Shown here in pieces: positions 7,186-8,389 of a DNA stretch of 8,389 nt. Both the position numbers and the translations under genes were made by a program. Source of the DNA: JBIIUJ01 sp044340025 (GTDB lineage Bacteria > Pseudomonadota > Alphaproteobacteria > Caulobacterales > Aquidulcibacteraceae); contig JBIIUJ010000117.1 of the NCBI GenBank assembly GCA_044340025.1, positions 1 through 8,389 of the forward strand, written 5' to 3'. The notes beneath the pieces were generated by a model, which worked only from the letters and a program-made list of their open reading frames with translations, ran no database searches and was not told the DNA's origin. How positions within the stretch are numbered: position 1 is the first letter of the stretch; the number at the start of each line of letters is the position of its first letter.

Positions 7186-7301
7186 GGCGCTCCTCGCAGG
7201 GCGCTAATCCAAAAACCGCCTTGATCGCACACTACTTCCTTGGTCCTCAGGGGTGGGTCCACCCTCTTGCATAATCGATCCTGTGCGGTATGACGTCCCC
7301 C

Positions 7302-7350
7302 GGCTTGCTTCGGGTTGTCGGGCGCAAGGGACGGAACGTGTCCGCAAGCC
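7302..7350 (+). promoter_or_regulatory. Possible structured leader of the RTX message
   Basis: GGCTTGC (7302-7308) pairs with GCAAGCC (7344-7350). Inside, GGAC (7329-7332) pairs with GTCC (7340-7343), directly next to the outer stem. The structure ends 40 nt before the start codon and would leave the ribosome site free. A near-palindrome GGGTGG-GT-CCACCC (7251-7264) lies further upstream. Abundant surface-layer messages are often stabilised by leader structures; that link is inference. Confidence 0.3.
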
Positions 7351-7378
7351 ATGAGAAGCTAGGGCGATCGCCACAAAC

Positions 7379-7383
7379 GGAGA
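7379..7383 (+). promoter_or_regulatory. Ribosome binding site of the RTX gene
   Basis: GGAGA lies 7 nt before the ATG at 7391. It is the clearest ribosome site in the window and fixes the start of the RTX protein; it suggests strong translation compared with the other genes here. Confidence 0.7.
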
Positions 7384-7390
7384 CAACGGA

Positions 7391-8389
7391 ATGTCTGTTC
7401 TGAATTTCACCACGGCCACACAGGCCGACGTCACGGCTTGGGAAGCCCTGGCTGATCCGAAGACGATCCTCGTCGTGACCGGGTCGGCGGCCAACGTGCA
7501 GCTCGTGTTCGCTCCGCCGCCCCCAGATGTGGGTGCTGGCGGTCAGACCGGCCCTGCCGCGACCCTGACGATCCTCGGCAAGACCCTCACCTTCAACACC
7601 GCCGCCAATGTGATCGGCGTCAATCGCTTCGTGTTTGCGGACGGCTCCGTGTTCGCTTGGGGCGGTGCAGGCGGCGACACGGTCGTGGGCGGCGCGGGCG
7701 CTGACCAGGTGATCGGCGCGGACGGCGCTGACTCCATCGTTGGCGGTGGCGGCAACGACACGCTCTCCGGCAGCGTTGGCGACGACACGGTCTCCGGCGG
7801 CAACGGCGACGACGTGGTCTCCGGCGGTCAGGGTGCGGACCTGGTGTCCGGTGGCGAAGGCAATGACTTCGTGTTCGGCGGCCGTGGCGCCGACACCATC
7901 AACGGCGACAACGGCAACGACACCCTCGGCGGCGGTCAGGATGCTGACACGCTTTCCGGCGGCAACGGCGACGACCAGCTGTTTGGCGAACTCGGCAACG
8001 ACTCGCTCGTCGGCGGCAACGGCAACGACTCGCTCGTTGGCGGCAATGGCGATGACGTTCTCTCCGCTGGCGAGGGCAATGACACGCTCGATGGCGGCGA
8101 AGGCGCTGACACGCTGACCGGCGGCAACGGCGACGACATCCTCACCGGCGGCAACGGCACCGACACGCTCGACGGCGGCGACGGCAACGACAGCCTCGTT
8201 GCCGGCGAAGGCGCCGACTCGCTCGTCGGCGGCAATGGCGCTGACAACATCACCGGCGGCAACGGCGACGACACCGTGGTGGGTGGTGAAGGCGCTGACC
8301 TCATCATCGGCCACGCGGGCAACGACTCGCTCGTCGGCGGCAACGGCGTTGACACGATCTCCGGCGGCCAAGGCAACGACACGATCCTT
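7391..8389 (+). CDS. RTX calcium-binding protein, probable type I secretion substrate (3' end missing)
   Basis: The frame is open from ATG 7391 through the last base (333 codons, no stop), so the C-terminus, where a type I secretion signal would lie, is outside the window. Residues 1-90 form a head without signal peptide: a predicted mixed alpha/beta stretch (1-40), a Pro/Gly linker (APPPPDVGAGG, 41-51), then ILGKTLTFN and NRFVFADGSVFAW, a lead-in ending at 90. From 91 onward there are 27 consecutive nonapeptides of the GGxGxDxUx type with no gap, which would form a calcium-loaded parallel beta-roll outside the cell. The array is acidic, has one Arg and no Lys or Cys. The absence of a Sec signal, together with the ABC, fusion and TolC-like genes upstream, supports type I export. 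An S-layer, adhesin or other surface protein is the best guess; no enzymatic domain is visible in this part, but one may follow. Whether the C-terminal part resembles RsaA cannot be seen. Confidence 0.9.
   Translation, partial: MSVLNFTTATQADVTAWEALADPKTILVVTGSAANVQLVFAPPPPDVGAGGQTGPAATLTILGKTLTFNTAANVIGVNRFVFADGSVFAWGGAGGDTVVGGAGADQVIGADGADSIVGGGGNDTLSGSVGDDTVSGGNGDDVVSGGQGADLVSGGEGNDFVFGGRGADTINGDNGNDTLGGGQDADTLSGGNGDDQLFGELGNDSLVGGNGNDSLVGGNGDDVLSAGEGNDTLDGGEGADTLTGGNGDDILTGGNGTDTLDGGDGNDSLVAGEGADSLVGGNGADNITGGNGDDTVVGGEGADLIIGHAGNDSLVGGNGVDTISGGQGNDTIL
7661..8389 (+). repeat. 27-bp tandem repeat encoding 27 RTX nonapeptides, continuing past the window
   Basis: 729 bp equal exactly 27 units of 27 bp, all in register. 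The consensus unit reads GGNGNDTLS/V. Imperfect units include 3 and 5 (GADGADSIV, GSVGDDTVS), 10 (GDNGNDTLG), 11 (Asp in place of the fourth-position Gly), 13 (GELGNDSLV), 16 and 21 (Ala first), and 25 (GHAGNDSLV). A 30-bp block starting in unit 13 (7994-8023) recurs exactly at 8318-8347, 324 bp or 12 units away. The neighbouring unit pair 13-14 is also almost identical in DNA, which points to local duplication or gene conversion. Confidence 0.93.

Larger units (their letters stand above)
6840..7390. other. 551-bp non-coding region before the RTX gene
   Basis: No convincing gene was found on either strand; the small open frames here (for example 6889-7146 from GTG) lack ribosome sites and recognisable sequence. 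The left part (to about 6990) is GC-rich with no clear terminator for the secretion operon. Bases 7021-7110 are much richer in A+T (38 G+C of 90) and contain a TATATATATT run at 7081-7090. Inverted repeats cluster between 6994 and 7143. The right part (7157-7390) probably holds the RTX promoter and a structured leader. Confidence 0.6.

Noticed and set aside
7247..8371. Long open frame on the minus strand opposite the RTX gene
   Set aside because: Its protein is a low-complexity Val/Ala repeat produced by reading the 27-bp RTX unit backwards; it has no ribosome site, and the plus-strand RTX reading is unmistakable.
7936..8382. Pro/Ser-repeat open frame on the minus strand, and a Thr/Ala-repeat frame on the plus strand (7740-8117)
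   Set aside because: Both are further shadow frames of the same tandem repeat.
7661..8389. CRISPR array
   Set aside because: The periodic repeat is coding, has no spacers and stays in a 27-bp reading register giving RTX nonapeptides.

Overview
The window comes from a GC-rich bacterium, most likely an alphaproteobacterium of the Caulobacterales/Maricaulales type. This is inferred from GC-rich codon use, a candidate promoter resembling the Caulobacter housekeeping consensus at the left edge, and a gene set resembling the Caulobacter RsaA S-layer export locus (ABC transporter, membrane fusion protein, outer-membrane channel, glycosyltransferase and an RTX substrate). The species cannot be named from the sequence alone.

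Layout, left to right. Bases 1-118 are the upstream region of the first gene. Bases 119-1546 encode a TolC-family outer-membrane channel. It is followed after 19 bp by a GT4-type glycosyltransferase (1566-3203) with an extra C-terminal domain that looks like a winged helix. A small gene on the minus strand (3217-3498) encodes a DUF6471-type protein that looks like a compact helix-turn-helix protein; it converges on the glycosyltransferase and diverges from the next operon. The stretch 3499-3681 holds back-to-back promoter candidates and a 12-bp RNA hairpin. A PrtD-type type I secretion ABC transporter (about 3682-5439) overlaps by 4 bp a HlyD-family membrane fusion protein (5436-6839). A 551-bp non-coding stretch (6840-7390) contains an AT-rich island packed with inverted repeats. 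The start of an RTX protein (7391 to beyond 8389) closes the window: a 90-residue head, then 27 back-to-back calcium-binding nonapeptides still running at the edge.

The genes fit one machine. The ABC transporter and fusion protein form the inner-membrane part of a type I secretion system, the TolC-like protein supplies the outer-membrane exit, and the RTX protein is the probable substrate, carried out in one step and folded by calcium outside the cell. The glycosyltransferase may make the surface glycan that anchors the product, or decorate the product; this is inference from position. The small divergent gene is placed as a possible local regulator.

The least explained points are the RTX array that begins near the N-terminus instead of the C-terminus, the winged-helix-like tail of the glycosyltransferase, the shared -35 region between the small gene and the transporter operon, and the inverted-repeat cluster ahead of the RTX gene. 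The family assignments rest on motifs read by eye; no search was run.
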